Assembly: GCF_024127895.1 (NCBI RefSeq)
Contig: NZ_JAMYBK010000034.1
Span: 1-46,466 of the forward strand
Length of the DNA stretch: 46,466 nucleotides
DNA from: Pseudomonas guariconensis
GTDB taxonomy: Bacteria; Pseudomonadota; Gammaproteobacteria; Pseudomonadales; Pseudomonadaceae
Direction of reading: 5' to 3'
Part shown: positions 32,808 to 41,570 of the stretch, piece after piece
Layout of the letters: each line of letters opens with the position of its first letter
Position numbering within the stretch: position 1 is the stretch's first letter
The notes under the pieces: model-generated
The model's input: the letters and a program-made list of their open reading frames with translations, nothing else
What the model was told of the DNA's origin: nothing
The model's database searches: none
Made by a program: the position numbers and the translations under genes

Positions 32808-33647
32808 TCATTGCGGTTTGGCATGCAACTGCTTGACGGCGCCGCTGGCGATCAGCTCGGCCAGTTCGGCGACGTCGAGCAAGGCGCACATGTGTTCGAT
32901 CACCGTGCCGGCCAGCCACGGGCGCTGGCCACGCTGGCTGCGCCACTTGATCTCGGCCGGGTCCAGGCGCAGGGAGCGGCTGACCTGGTGCACGGCCAAC
33001 CCCCATTCATAGCCCTGGACGGAAATCACGTACTGCAAGCCCTGACGGAAGTCTTCGCGATAGCGCTCGGGCATGACCCAGCGTGCGGTGTCCAGGACCT
33101 TGAGGTTGCCCGCCTGGCAACTGAGGATGCCGAGGAACCAGTCCGGCTGGCCGAACAACGGTGTCAGCTCCTGGCCGGCCAGACTGTAGATCGAGCCCAG
33201 GCACACCAGCGGCACCGCCAGGGTCAGGCCGGCGACATCGAACAGCAGGCATTCGAACGGCTCCGCCGCCCAGGCTGGGCGGCCATCCACGGTGGCCGGC
33301 GGGCGTGGCGCGCCCGGCGCAGGCAGGTGCACATCGACCAGTGGCGCTACCGGCTCGGCAGCCGGGGCCTGGGGCACTATCGGAGGGCTGGCCGGGGCCA
33401 TCGCCTCGGACATGACAACGCTGAGTACCGGCTGCGGGGCGGGCGCCGCCTGTTGTCGCTGGGCGTCACGGGCCTGTTCCTCGCGCACCGCCGCGGCGAA
33501 CCCGTCGTCGGTGGCGGCCGGCTCGTCGACCGGTGCTGGTGCGGCCTCGACGGCCTCGAACGTTTCGGTGGCCTCCTGCAACAGGCCATCGAGATAGGAC
33601 TGCAGGGCCAGTTGCGGCTTGCTGGTAATCGGCCGGGCTGGGTTCAT
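32808..33647 (-). CDS. parP: CheW-domain polar chemotaxis protein ParP
   Basis: A 279-residue protein. An Ala/Pro-rich flexible N-terminal part (residues 35-125) precedes a CheW-like domain: FECLLFDVAGLTLAVPLVCL, PDWFLGILSCQAGNLKVLDT and VHQVSRSLRLDPAEIKW. This layout and the adjacent ParA-type ATPase match ParP, which binds ParC and CheA and holds the chemoreceptor array at the cell pole. Its ATG overlaps the parC stop by one base. CheW2 would be the alternative older name. Confidence 0.85.
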   Translation of the reverse strand: MNPARPITSKPQLALQSYLDGLLQEATETFEAVEAAPAPVDEPAATDDGFAAAVREEQARDAQRQQAAPAPQPVLSVVMSEAMAPASPPIVPQAPAAEPVAPLVDVHLPAPGAPRPPATVDGRPAWAAEPFECLLFDVAGLTLAVPLVCLGSIYSLAGQELTPLFGQPDWFLGILSCQAGNLKVLDTARWVMPERYREDFRQGLQYVISVQGYEWGLAVHQVSRSLRLDPAEIKWRSQRGQRPWLAGTVIEHMCALLDVAELAELIASGAVKQLHAKPQ

Positions 33648-34435
33648 CAGGCCACCTGCAACGCGGATGTGGAGGTCAGCAGGTGCTTGAGCAGCGCCCG
33701 GTAAGCAGTCACCCCACGGCTCTTGCCGTCGAACTGCGAGGGCGTGACGCCGGCCCGGCTGGCATCGCGCAGGCGCGTGTCGACTGGGATGTAACCCTGC
33801 CAGACCTGTTCGCCATAGCTGTCGCGCAGCACCTTGAGGGTGCCCAGGGAGGCCTGGGTGCGGCGGTCGAACAGGGTCGGCACGATCACGTACGGCAGCG
33901 CCTGGCGCCGCGAGCGGTTGACCATCGCCAGGGTCCCGACCATGCGCTCCAGGCCCTTGACCGCGAGGAACTCAGTCTGCACAGGGATCACCAGTTGCTG
34001 GCTGGCGGCCAGGGCATTGACCATCAGCACACCGAGCAGCGGTGGGCTGTCGATCAGGGCGAAGTCGAAATCCTGCCACAGCTGCGCCAGACTCTTGGCG
34101 ATCACCAGGCCCAGCCCGCTCTGCCCTGGCGACTGGCGCTCCAGCACCGCCAAGGCAGTGCTCGAAGGCAGCAGGGAGATGCGTTGGTCGCTGGTGGGCA
34201 GCAGCAATTGCCCGGGCAGCCCCTCGGGTACCACGCCCTTGTGCAGGAACAGGTCGTAGCAGCTGTGCTCCAGGGCATCGGGATCGTGCCCGAAGTAGCT
34301 GGTCATCGAGCCGTGCGGGTCGAGGTCGACCACGACCACGCGCTTGCCCGCCTGGGCCAGCAGGCCGGCCAGGGCGATGGTGGTGGTGGTCTTGCCGACA
34401 CCACCTTTTTGATTGGCTACTGCCCAGACTCTCAT
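33647..34435 (-). CDS. parC: ParA-family ATPase ParC (polar localisation of chemotaxis array)
   Basis: A 262-residue MinD/ParA-type ATPase. The deviant Walker A NQKGGVGKTTTT is at residues 9-20, the catalytic Asp in VVVDLDPHGSMT, and Walker B FALIDSPP. The ATG at 34435 has AGGAAG about 9 bp upstream; the longer frame to 34594 is Arg-rich and non-family. In Pseudomonas and Vibrio, ParC places the ParP/CheA array at the flagellated pole. There is no parB nearby and its neighbours are motCD and cheW, so it is not a plasmid or chromosome partition protein. Confidence 0.88.
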   Translation of the reverse strand: MRVWAVANQKGGVGKTTTTIALAGLLAQAGKRVVVVDLDPHGSMTSYFGHDPDALEHSCYDLFLHKGVVPEGLPGQLLLPTSDQRISLLPSSTALAVLERQSPGQSGLGLVIAKSLAQLWQDFDFALIDSPPLLGVLMVNALAASQQLVIPVQTEFLAVKGLERMVGTLAMVNRSRRQALPYVIVPTLFDRRTQASLGTLKVLRDSYGEQVWQGYIPVDTRLRDASRAGVTPSQFDGKSRGVTAYRALLKHLLTSTSALQVA

Positions 34436-34514
34436 CGTGCGTCGCTTCCTCCCGGTGTGGCCGCCTGCCCTGCCGGGAACGGTGTGAAAAATCGGTGACG
34501 GGGAATTGACGGGA

Positions 34515-35372
34515 TCATCCCCCCGCCGTCGCTGCAGGCGTTGTCGGTGCACTTTGTGTGCCAGCCCGCCGCAAGGCCGCGTCCGGCGTGGCATTGGCGC
34601 TGCCGGAGCCGGTCAGGCTGCGGCGTACTTCGAGGTTGCGGGAAATCACCAGCACCACCCGGCGGTTGCGCGCCCGGCCCTCGGCGCTGTCGTTGCTCGC
34701 CACCGGCTGGTACTCGCCATAGCCCACCGAGGCCATGCGCGCCGGGTCGACCCCGTTCATCGCCAGCAGGCGCACGATGCTCGCCGCCCGCGCCGACGAC
34801 AGCTCCCAGTTGGTCGGGTACTGGGCGGTGCGGATCGGCAGGTTGTCGGTGAAGCCCTCCACGTGCACCGGGTTGGCGAACGGCTTGAGGATCTTCGCCA
34901 CCTTCTCGACGATCTCGAAGGCGACATCGCTGGGCATGGCATCGCCGCTGCCGAACAGCAGCGCCGAGTTGAGCTCGATCTCCACCCACAGCTCGTTACC
35001 GCGCACGGTCATCTGGTCGGACTTGATCAGATCGCCAAAGGCATCGCGGACATCCTCAGAGATACTCTGCAACGGATCGACGCTGCTCTGCGCCAGGCCC
35101 GCGTCGGTTTGCTCGCTGTCCTTGACCAGCGGCTCGGCCGGCCTGACGCTGAGCGGGCGCTCCTCGCCGATAGGGATCGGCTTCATGCTCCGCTCGGGGT
35201 CGTTGAACACCCCGAGCAGGGCCTGGGAGATCACCTTGTACTTGCCCTCGTTGATCGAGGAGATCGAATACATGACCACGAAGAAGGCGAACAGCAGGGT
35301 GATGAAGTCGGCGTACGACACCAACCAACGTTCGTGGTTCTCGTGTTCCTCGGTATGGCGACGGCGCGGCAT
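34515..35372 (-). CDS. motD: Flagellar motor stator protein MotD (MotB paralogue)
   Basis: A 285-residue protein. The N-terminal TM helix WLVSYADFITLLFAFFVVMY carries the proton-binding Asp (in SYADFITLL). A periplasmic plug/linker follows, then an OmpA-like peptidoglycan-binding domain with LWVEIELNSALLFGSGDAMP, VHVEGFTDNLPI and ELSSARAASIVRLL ... RASVGYGEYQP-type elements. Together with MotC it forms the second stator set of pseudomonads, used in motility under high load and swarming. It begins 3 bp after the motC stop. Confidence 0.94.
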   Translation of the reverse strand: MPRRRHTEEHENHERWLVSYADFITLLFAFFVVMYSISSINEGKYKVISQALLGVFNDPERSMKPIPIGEERPLSVRPAEPLVKDSEQTDAGLAQSSVDPLQSISEDVRDAFGDLIKSDQMTVRGNELWVEIELNSALLFGSGDAMPSDVAFEIVEKVAKILKPFANPVHVEGFTDNLPIRTAQYPTNWELSSARAASIVRLLAMNGVDPARMASVGYGEYQPVASNDSAEGRARNRRVVLVISRNLEVRRSLTGSGSANATPDAALRRAGTQSAPTTPAATAGG

Positions 35373-35375
35373 GGC

Positions 35376-36116
35376 TTACTCCATGAAGCCTTGCAGCTTC
35401 AGCTCGATCGAGCGTGGGTTCTCCCCTTCGGCGATCGACAGCAGGCCTTCCAGGAGCATCTCCCGGTAGCGCGACTGGCGCAGGACGATGGCCTTGAGCT
35501 TGTTGGCGACCGGCAGCAGGATCAGGTTGGCGCTGGCCACGCCGTAGATGGTGGCGACGAACGCCACGGCGATGCCGTTGCCCAGTTGCGAAGGGTCGGC
35601 CAGGTTGCCCATCACGTGGATCAGGCCCATCACCGCACCGATGATACCGATGGTCGGCGCATAGCCGCCCATGCTCTCGAACACCTTGGCGGCCTGGATG
35701 TCGCGGCTCTCCTGGGTCAGGAAGTCGACCTCGAGGATGCTGCGGATGGACTCGGGCTCAGCGCCGTCGACCAGCAGTTGCAGGCCCTTGCGCGCATACG
35801 GGTCCGGCTCGGCATCGGCCACCCCCTCCAGGCCCAGCAGGCCTTCCTTGCGCGCGGTCAGGCTCCAGTTGACCACCCGGTCGATACCGCTGGCCAGGTC
35901 CACCCGCGGCGGAAAGAAGATCCAGCGAATGATCTGCAGGGAGCGCTTGAACGCCGACAGCGGCGACTGTAACAGCGCTGCCGCCAGGGTGCCGCCCAGC
36001 ACGATCAGGGCCGCCGGGCCATTGACCAGCGCCCCGACGTGGCCGCCCTCGAGCAGGTTGCCGCCGACGATGGCGACGAAGGCGAGGATCAGACCGATCA
36101 GGCTCAGGACATCCAT
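35376..36116 (-). CDS. motC: Flagellar motor stator protein MotC (MotA paralogue)
   Basis: A 246-residue inner-membrane protein with four TM helices, e.g. VLSLIGLILAFVAIVGGNLL and APTIGIIGAVMGLIHVMGNL, and a cytoplasmic loop with Arg/Glu residues that contact FliG. The family motif ...GIAVAFVATIYGVASANLIL is in the last TM pair. The ATG at 36116 overlaps the cheB stop by one base. It pairs with MotD to conduct ions and drive the rotor. Confidence 0.95.
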   Translation of the reverse strand: MDVLSLIGLILAFVAIVGGNLLEGGHVGALVNGPAALIVLGGTLAAALLQSPLSAFKRSLQIIRWIFFPPRVDLASGIDRVVNWSLTARKEGLLGLEGVADAEPDPYARKGLQLLVDGAEPESIRSILEVDFLTQESRDIQAAKVFESMGGYAPTIGIIGAVMGLIHVMGNLADPSQLGNGIAVAFVATIYGVASANLILLPVANKLKAIVLRQSRYREMLLEGLLSIAEGENPRSIELKLQGFME

Positions 36117-37240
36117 CAGACGCAGGCCTCGACCAGGTGCTTGCCGATCTCGTCCAGGCTGTACACCGCATCGGCCAGGTTGGCCTTGACGATGGCCATG
36201 GGCATGCCATAGATCACGCAACTGGCTTCATCCTGGGCCCACACGGTGCTGCCGCCCTGCTTGAGCAGGCGCGCGCCCTCGCGCCCATCGGCACCCATGC
36301 CGGTGAGCACCACCGAGAGCACCTTGTCGCCATAGGACTTGGCGGCCGAACCGAAGGTGATGTCCACGCACGGCTTGTAGTTCAGGCGCTCGTCCCCCGG
36401 TAGGATCTTCACCGTGCCACGGCCATCGATCATCATCTGCTTGCCACCAGGGGCCAGCAGGGCCAGGCCGGGGCGCAGCACGTCGCCATCCTCGGCTTCC
36501 TTGACGCTGATCCTGCACAGTTTGTCCAGGCGTTCGGCGAATGCCTTGGTGAAGGCCGCGGGCATGTGCTGGACCAGCACGATCGGCGCCGGGAAGCTGG
36601 CGGGCAGTTGGGTCAGCACCCGTTGCAGCGCCACCGGGCCGCCGGTGGAGGTGCCGATGGCCACCAGCTTGTAGGGCTTGCGCTTGGGCGCTGGCGCATG
36701 GGAAGCGGCTGCGGCGGCAGGACGGCTGGCCGGCGTCGGGGCAGCCGCGCGGGCCGGCGCAGGGCTTGCCGGGCTGCCGAGCGGCACATGGCTGGTCGGT
36801 GCCACGGCGGCTGCCGGCGTGGCAAAGCCGCCGAAACGACGGTTGCTGCGCGACAGGGTGTGGACCTTCTCGCACAGCAGTTGCTTGACCTTCTCCGGAT
36901 TGCGCGAGATGTCCTCGAAGTTCTTCGGCAGGTAGTCCACCGCACCGGCATCCAGGGCGTCGAGGGTGACGCGGGCGCCTTCGTGGGTCAGCGAGGAGAA
37001 CATCAGTACCGGCGTCGGGCAGCGCTGCATGATGTGCCGCACGGCGGTGATGCCATCCATCATGGGCATCTCGTAGTCCATGGTGATGACATCGGGCTTG
37101 AGCGCCAGCGCCTGGTCGATCGCTTCCTTGCCGTTGGTCGCGGTACCCACGACCTGGATCGTCGAGTCTGCCGAGAGAATTTCCGAGACACGGCGGCGGA
37201 AGAAACCGGAATCATCCACCACCAGGACCTTGACTGCCAT
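36116..37240 (-). CDS. cheB: Chemotaxis response regulator / protein-glutamate methylesterase CheB
   Basis: A 374-residue two-domain enzyme. The receiver domain has the acidic pair D9/D10 and the phosphorylated D55 in VITMDYEMPMMDG. A long Ala/Pro linker runs from about 140 to 185. The methylesterase domain shows the catalytic S198 (AIGTSTGG), H225 (LVQHMP) and D318 (LTGMGADG). It demethylates or deamidates receptor glutamates for adaptation. The ATG at 37240 has GGAG 5 bp upstream. It lies 45 bp after cheA. Confidence 0.96.
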   Translation of the reverse strand: MAVKVLVVDDSGFFRRRVSEILSADSTIQVVGTATNGKEAIDQALALKPDVITMDYEMPMMDGITAVRHIMQRCPTPVLMFSSLTHEGARVTLDALDAGAVDYLPKNFEDISRNPEKVKQLLCEKVHTLSRSNRRFGGFATPAAAVAPTSHVPLGSPASPAPARAAAPTPASRPAAAAASHAPAPKRKPYKLVAIGTSTGGPVALQRVLTQLPASFPAPIVLVQHMPAAFTKAFAERLDKLCRISVKEAEDGDVLRPGLALLAPGGKQMMIDGRGTVKILPGDERLNYKPCVDITFGSAAKSYGDKVLSVVLTGMGADGREGARLLKQGGSTVWAQDEASCVIYGMPMAIVKANLADAVYSLDEIGKHLVEACV

Positions 37241-37285
37241 AAACACTCCATTAGGCGGCGCAACCGCCAGGGCGCGCCGCCGAAA

Positions 37286-39532
37286 TCAAATACGCCGGGC
37301 GGCGTAACGCTTGAGCATGCTCGGTACGTCGAGGATCAGCGCGATGCGACCGTCGCCGGTGATGGTGGCGCCGGACATGCCCGGGGTGCCCTGGAGCATC
37401 TTGCCCAGCGGCTTGATCACCACCTCCTCCTGGCCCACCAGCTGGTCGACCACGAAGCCGATGCGCTGGGTGCCGACCGAAAGAATCACCACATGCCCCT
37501 CGCGCTGCTCCTCGTGCACCTGGCCCTGGACCAGCCAGCGCTTGAGGTAGAACAGCGGCAGCGCCTTGTCGCGGACGATCACCACCTCCTGGCCGTCGAC
37601 CACGTTGGTGCGCGACAGGTCCAGGTGGAAGATCTCGTTGACGTTGACCAGCGGGAAGGCGAACGCCTGGTTGCCCAGCATCACCATCAAAGTCGGCATG
37701 ATCGCCAGGGTCAGCGGCACCTTGATGACGATCTTCGAGCCCTGGCCCTTGGCCGAGAAGATGTTGATCGAGCCGTTGAGCTGGGAAATCTTGGTCTTCA
37801 CCACGTCCATGCCCACACCACGGCCGGAGACGTCGGAAATCTCGGTCTTGGTCGAGAAGCCCGGGGCGAAGATCAGGTTGTAGCAGTCCGACTCGCTCAG
37901 GCGCTCGGCGGCGTCCCTGTCCATCAAGCCCTTCTCCACGGCCTTGGCACGCAGGACGTTGGGGTCCATGCCCTTGCCGTCGTCGGAGATCGACAACAGG
38001 ATGTGGTCGCCCTCCTGCTCGGCCGACAGCACCACCCGGCCGGTGCGCGCCTTGCCGGCGGCCTCGCGTTCGTCGGGCATCTCCACGCCATGGTCGACGG
38101 CGTTGCGCACCAGGTGCACCAGCGGGTCGGCCAGGGCTTCGACGAGGTTCTTGTCCAGGTCGGTCTCTTCGCCGACCAGCTCCAGGTTGATCTCCTTCTT
38201 GAGCTGGCGGGCCAGGTCGCGAACCAGGCGCGGGAAGCGGCCGAAGACCTTCTTGATCGGCTGCATGCGGGTCTTCATGACCGCGGTCTGCAGGTCGGCG
38301 GTGACCACGTCGAGGTTGGACACGGCCTTGGACATGGCCTCGTCACCGCTGTTCAGGCCCAAGCGGACCAGGCGGTTACGCACCAGCACCAGCTCGCCGA
38401 CCATGTTCATGATCTCGTCCAGGCGGGCGGTATCGACCCGCACGGTGGTTTCCGCCTCGCTGACCGCGTGCTTGTCGGCAGCCGGCGCCGGGGCACGGGC
38501 CGGGGCCGCAGGCTTGTTGGCAGCAGGCGCGGCGGCGGCAGGCTTGACGGCCGGTGCCGACTTGGCAGCGGGCTTGCTTTCGGCCTTGGGCGCACTGGTC
38601 GCCGGCGCAGCCGCCACGGCGGCAGGTGCCTCGCCAGCCACTGCGTCGCTGGAGAACTTGCCCTTGCCATGCAACTGGTCGAGCAACGCTTCGAATTCGT
38701 GCTCGGAAATGTGCTCGCCGTCGCCCGCCGCCGGGGCAGCGCTGGCCACGGGCGCAGCGGCGCCAGGCAGCGCATCGGCGGCGAAGGTGCCCTTGCCGTG
38801 CAACTGGTCGAGCAGCGCCTCGAACTCGGCGTCGGTGATCTCGTCGCCCGCCGGTGCCGCGGCAGAGTCCTGCGGCGCAGTGGCGACGGCTTCCGGGGAG
38901 AACTGCCCCTTGCCGTGCAACTGGTCCAGCAGCGACTCGAACTCGGCATCGGTGATCTCGTCGCCTTCGCCGCCGACCGCCTCGCCCTGCCTCTGCTCGG
39001 CAGCCTCGGCCTGGGCCTTGACCGCGTCGAGGGAGTCGAGCAGTTGTTCGAATTCGCTATCGGTGATGTCCGCCTCGGCAGCCGGCGCTTCGGCGACCGC
39101 TGCCGGCGCCTGCTCAGGGGCCGGCGCCTCGGCCTCGGCTGCGGCAGGCTCTGCCAGGCGCGACAGGGCCGCCAGCAGCTCGGGCGTGGCCGGGGTGACG
39201 TCGCTGCGCTCACGCACCTGGCCGAACATGCCATTGACCGTGTCCAGCGCCTCGAGGACCACGTCCATCAGCTCTGCGTCGACCCGGCGCTCCCCTTTGC
39301 GCAAGACGTCGAACACGTTCTCGGCGATATGGCAGCACTCCACCAGCTCGTTGAGCTGGAGGAAGCCGGCGCCCCCTTTAACAGTGTGAAAACCGCGAAA
39401 GATCGCATTGAGCAGGTCCGCGTCGTCGGGCCGGCTTTCCAGCTCGACCAGTTGCTCGGACAGTTGCTCGAGAATTTCGCCGGCTTCTACCAGGAAATCC
39501 TGGAGGATTTCTTCATCGGCGCCGAAGCTCAT
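37286..39532 (-). CDS. cheA: Chemotaxis histidine kinase CheA
   Basis: A 748-residue CheA. The P1 Hpt domain (1-105) has phospho-His49 in GFHTVKGGAG. An unusual long acidic/Ala-Pro linker (130-355) contains four related modules at 155-172, 191-211, 230-250 and 273-293, the last three sharing EFE(S/A)LLDQLHGKG. The P3 dimerisation region starts near 365 (VRVDTARLDEIMNMVGELVL). The P4 kinase has the N box HLVRNAVDHGVE (473-484), G1 DDGKGMD and G2 GRGVGMDVV. The P5 CheW-like domain is 605-748. It phosphorylates CheY and CheB. It starts 12 bp after cheZ. Confidence 0.96.
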   Translation of the reverse strand: MSFGADEEILQDFLVEAGEILEQLSEQLVELESRPDDADLLNAIFRGFHTVKGGAGFLQLNELVECCHIAENVFDVLRKGERRVDAELMDVVLEALDTVNGMFGQVRERSDVTPATPELLAALSRLAEPAAAEAEAPAPEQAPAAVAEAPAAEADITDSEFEQLLDSLDAVKAQAEAAEQRQGEAVGGEGDEITDAEFESLLDQLHGKGQFSPEAVATAPQDSAAAPAGDEITDAEFEALLDQLHGKGTFAADALPGAAAPVASAAPAAGDGEHISEHEFEALLDQLHGKGKFSSDAVAGEAPAAVAAAPATSAPKAESKPAAKSAPAVKPAAAAPAANKPAAPARAPAPAADKHAVSEAETTVRVDTARLDEIMNMVGELVLVRNRLVRLGLNSGDEAMSKAVSNLDVVTADLQTAVMKTRMQPIKKVFGRFPRLVRDLARQLKKEINLELVGEETDLDKNLVEALADPLVHLVRNAVDHGVEMPDEREAAGKARTGRVVLSAEQEGDHILLSISDDGKGMDPNVLRAKAVEKGLMDRDAAERLSESDCYNLIFAPGFSTKTEISDVSGRGVGMDVVKTKISQLNGSINIFSAKGQGSKIVIKVPLTLAIMPTLMVMLGNQAFAFPLVNVNEIFHLDLSRTNVVDGQEVVIVRDKALPLFYLKRWLVQGQVHEEQREGHVVILSVGTQRIGFVVDQLVGQEEVVIKPLGKMLQGTPGMSGATITGDGRIALILDVPSMLKRYAARRI

Positions 39533-39544
39533 TGAACGTGCTCC

Positions 39545-40333
39545 CTAAAAACCCAGGCTGGACAGCAGATCGTCGACATCGTCCTGACCGGACACGACGT
39601 CTTCACGCTTATCGGCATGAATCTGCGGACCTTCACCCCGGGCCGGATGTTTTTCTTGATCTTTTTCAGCGCGCAGCTGCTGGTGGTCATGTTCGATACC
39701 GGCAAAACGGTCGACCTGGCTTGCCATCAGCACGAGCTTGAGCAGATTGCTTTCGACTTCGGTGACCAACGCGGTCACGCGCTTGATCACCTGGCCGGTC
39801 AGGTCTTGATAGTCCTGGGCCAGGAGAATGTCGTTGAGATGGCCTGCGACCTTGCGGTTGCCCTCGACGCTGTGCGTCAGGAAACTGTCGACGCGCTTGA
39901 CCAGCTCGCGAAACTCCGGCGCGGCGACCTCGCGGCGCATGAAGCGCTGCCAGTCGGCACTCAGGTTCTGGGCTTCGGCGGCCAGGTCGTTGAGCACCGG
40001 GGTGCCCGCTTCCACCAGGTCCATGGTGCGGTTGGCGGCGCCCTCGGTGAGCTTGACCACATAGGCCAGGCGCTCGGTGGCGTCGGTGATCTGCGACATT
40101 TCCTCGGCCTGCGGCATGCGCGGGTCGATCTGGAAACTGACGATCGCGCTGTGCAACTCGCGGGTGAGCTTGCCGACTTCCTGGTACAGGCCGCGGTCGC
40201 GGGTCTGGTTCAGTTGGTGGATCAACTGCACCGCCTCGCCGAACCGGCCGTGCTCGAGGCTCTCGACCAGTTCCTGGGCATGTTTCTTCAGGGTCGATTC
40301 GAACTCACCCAGCGACGTGTTTTTCTGCTCCAT
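39545..40333 (-). CDS. cheZ: Protein phosphatase CheZ
   Basis: A 262-residue, mostly helical protein. The catalytic-type motif LLAQDYQDLTGQVIKRVTAL (Asp/Gln pair that acts on CheY-P) lies in the long helical hairpin. The C-terminal CheY-binding tail ends DDVDDLLSSLGF, as in other CheZ proteins. It removes phosphate from CheY to end the tumbling/reversal signal. It lies 18 bp after cheY and 12 bp before cheA. Confidence 0.95.
   Translation of the reverse strand: MEQKNTSLGEFESTLKKHAQELVESLEHGRFGEAVQLIHQLNQTRDRGLYQEVGKLTRELHSAIVSFQIDPRMPQAEEMSQITDATERLAYVVKLTEGAANRTMDLVEAGTPVLNDLAAEAQNLSADWQRFMRREVAAPEFRELVKRVDSFLTHSVEGNRKVAGHLNDILLAQDYQDLTGQVIKRVTALVTEVESNLLKLVLMASQVDRFAGIEHDHQQLRAEKDQEKHPARGEGPQIHADKREDVVSGQDDVDDLLSSLGF
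39609..39635 (-). promoter_or_regulatory. Possible internal sigma28 site before cheA
   Basis: On the minus strand TGAAGG (39630-39635), 13 bp, then a perfect GCCGATAA (39609-39616), within the 3' part of cheZ and about 75 bp before cheA. The -10 is exact but the -35 is weak, and one perfect 8-mer is expected by chance in a window this size. Confidence 0.25.
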
Positions 40334-40351
40334 GGCGCCCCCTGACGTGAC

Positions 40352-40738
40352 TCAACCGTTGACGCGTTCGAAGATCTTCTCGATCTTCTCCTTGAGCACC
40401 TGGGCGGTAAAAGGCTTGACCACATAGCCGTTGACCCCGGCCTGGGCCGCTTCGATGATCTGGTCGCGCTTGGCCTCGGCAGTCACCATCAGCACCGGCA
40501 TGTGTTTGAGGCGGTCATGGGCGCGGACCTTGCGCAGCAGGTCGATGCCGGACATGCCGGGCATGTTCCAGTCGGTCACCAGGAAATCGTAATGGCCGTT
40601 TTCCAGCATCGGCAGCGCCGTGGTGCCGTCGTCGGCCTCGTCGGTGTTGGTGAAGCCCAGGTCACGCAACAGGTTCTTGATGATCCGCCGCATCGTCGAA
40701 AAGTCGTCAACGATGAGGATTTTCATGTCTTTGTTCAA
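40352..40738 (-). CDS. cheY: Chemotaxis response regulator CheY
   Basis: A single receiver domain. Motifs are KILIVDDFSTMRR (acidic pocket), D56 in LVTDWNMPGMSG (phosphorylation site), Thr in VTAEAKRD and Lys in VVKPFTAQ. It binds FliM to switch rotor direction. Two starts compete: a TTG at 40738 with a strong GGAGG (40744-40748) at 5 bp spacing gives 128 residues (MNKDMKIL...), while the ATG at 40726 gives the usual 124 but sits 17 bp from that site. The TTG is listed on SD grounds. A 91-bp gap separates it from fliA. Confidence 0.93.
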   Translation of the reverse strand: MNKDMKILIVDDFSTMRRIIKNLLRDLGFTNTDEADDGTTALPMLENGHYDFLVTDWNMPGMSGIDLLRKVRAHDRLKHMPVLMVTAEAKRDQIIEAAQAGVNGYVVKPFTAQVLKEKIEKIFERVNG

Positions 40739-40829
40739 TTAGACCTCCAAGCAGTCCTAGACGCGCTCGGCCCCGAGCACGCATTCAATCAATTGGGCAT
40801 CATTTACAACGACTGCGGCGAACCTGGCT

Positions 40830-41570
40830 TCAGCGCGCCCGCCATTCCCCCAGGCGGCTGCGCAGGCGCGCCGCGCACTGGCTGTGCAACTGGCTGACAC
40901 GCGACTCGCTGACCCCCAGTACCTCACCGATCTCCTTGAGGTTCAGCTCTTCGTCGTAGTACAGCGCCAGTACCAGGCGCTCACGCTCCGGCAGGTTGGC
41001 GATCGCATCGGCCAGCGCGGCCTGGAAGCGCTCGTCCTCCAGGTCGCGCGAGGGCTCCAGCTGGCCACTGGCGCCATCCTCGTGGAGCCCTTCGTGCTCG
41101 CCGTCCTGCAACAGGTCGTCGAAGCTGAACAGGCGGCTGCCCAAGGTATCGTTCAGGATCCCGTAGTAATCATCGAGACTCAATTGGAGTTCGGCAGCAA
41201 CTTCATGATCTTTAGCGTCACGGCCGGTACGCGCCTCGACGGCACGTATCGCGTCACTGACCATACGGGTGTTGCGGTGCACCGAGCGCGGCGCCCAGTC
41301 GCCCTTGCGGACCTCGTCGAGCATGGCGCCACGGATGCGGATACCAGCGTAGGTCTCGAAGCTGGCGCCCTTGCTGGCATCGTACTTGTTGGCCACTTCC
41401 AGCAGGCCGATCATGCCGGACTGGATCAGATCCTCGACCTGCACGCTGGCCGGCAGGCGCGCCAGCAGGTGATAGGCGATGCGCTTGACCAGCGGGGCGT
41501 AGCGTTCGACCAGTTCGTACTGGGCATCGCGCGACGCCTTGCTGTACATCTTGAAACCGCTCGCGTTCAT
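40830..41570 (-). CDS. fliA: Flagellar sigma factor FliA (sigma28)
   Basis: A 246-residue sigma70-family factor of FliA type. Region 2 has YAPLVKRIAYHLLARLPASV and DLIQSGMIGLLEVANKYD, plus GASFETYAGIRIRGAMLDEV. Region 4 has LPERERLVLALYYDEELNLK and EIGEVLGVSESRVSQLHSQC. It directs late flagellar and chemotaxis transcription. The ATG at 41570 overlaps the fleN stop by 4 bp, and FleN/FleQ control the cascade above it. Confidence 0.96.
   Translation of the reverse strand: MNASGFKMYSKASRDAQYELVERYAPLVKRIAYHLLARLPASVQVEDLIQSGMIGLLEVANKYDASKGASFETYAGIRIRGAMLDEVRKGDWAPRSVHRNTRMVSDAIRAVEARTGRDAKDHEVAAELQLSLDDYYGILNDTLGSRLFSFDDLLQDGEHEGLHEDGASGQLEPSRDLEDERFQAALADAIANLPERERLVLALYYDEELNLKEIGEVLGVSESRVSQLHSQCAARLRSRLGEWRAR

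Noticed and set aside
33647..34435. Plasmid/chromosome partition ParA or a plasmid backbone
   Set aside because: No parB or origin nearby; neighbours are motCD, parP and cheW, which fits chemotaxis ParC.
36566..39535. 989-codon plus-strand open frame antisense to cheA and cheB
   Set aside because: It mirrors conserved cheA/cheB codons in the GC-rich opposite frame, has His/Gln/Arg-biased composition and no recognisable domain. It is a high-GC shadow.
40764..40785. Terminator hairpin in the fliA-cheY gap (GCTCGGCCCCGAGC)
   Set aside because: The dyad has a loop of only 2-4 nt and a 5-6-bp stem, no T-tract, and fliA-cheY are probably cotranscribed; too weak to list.
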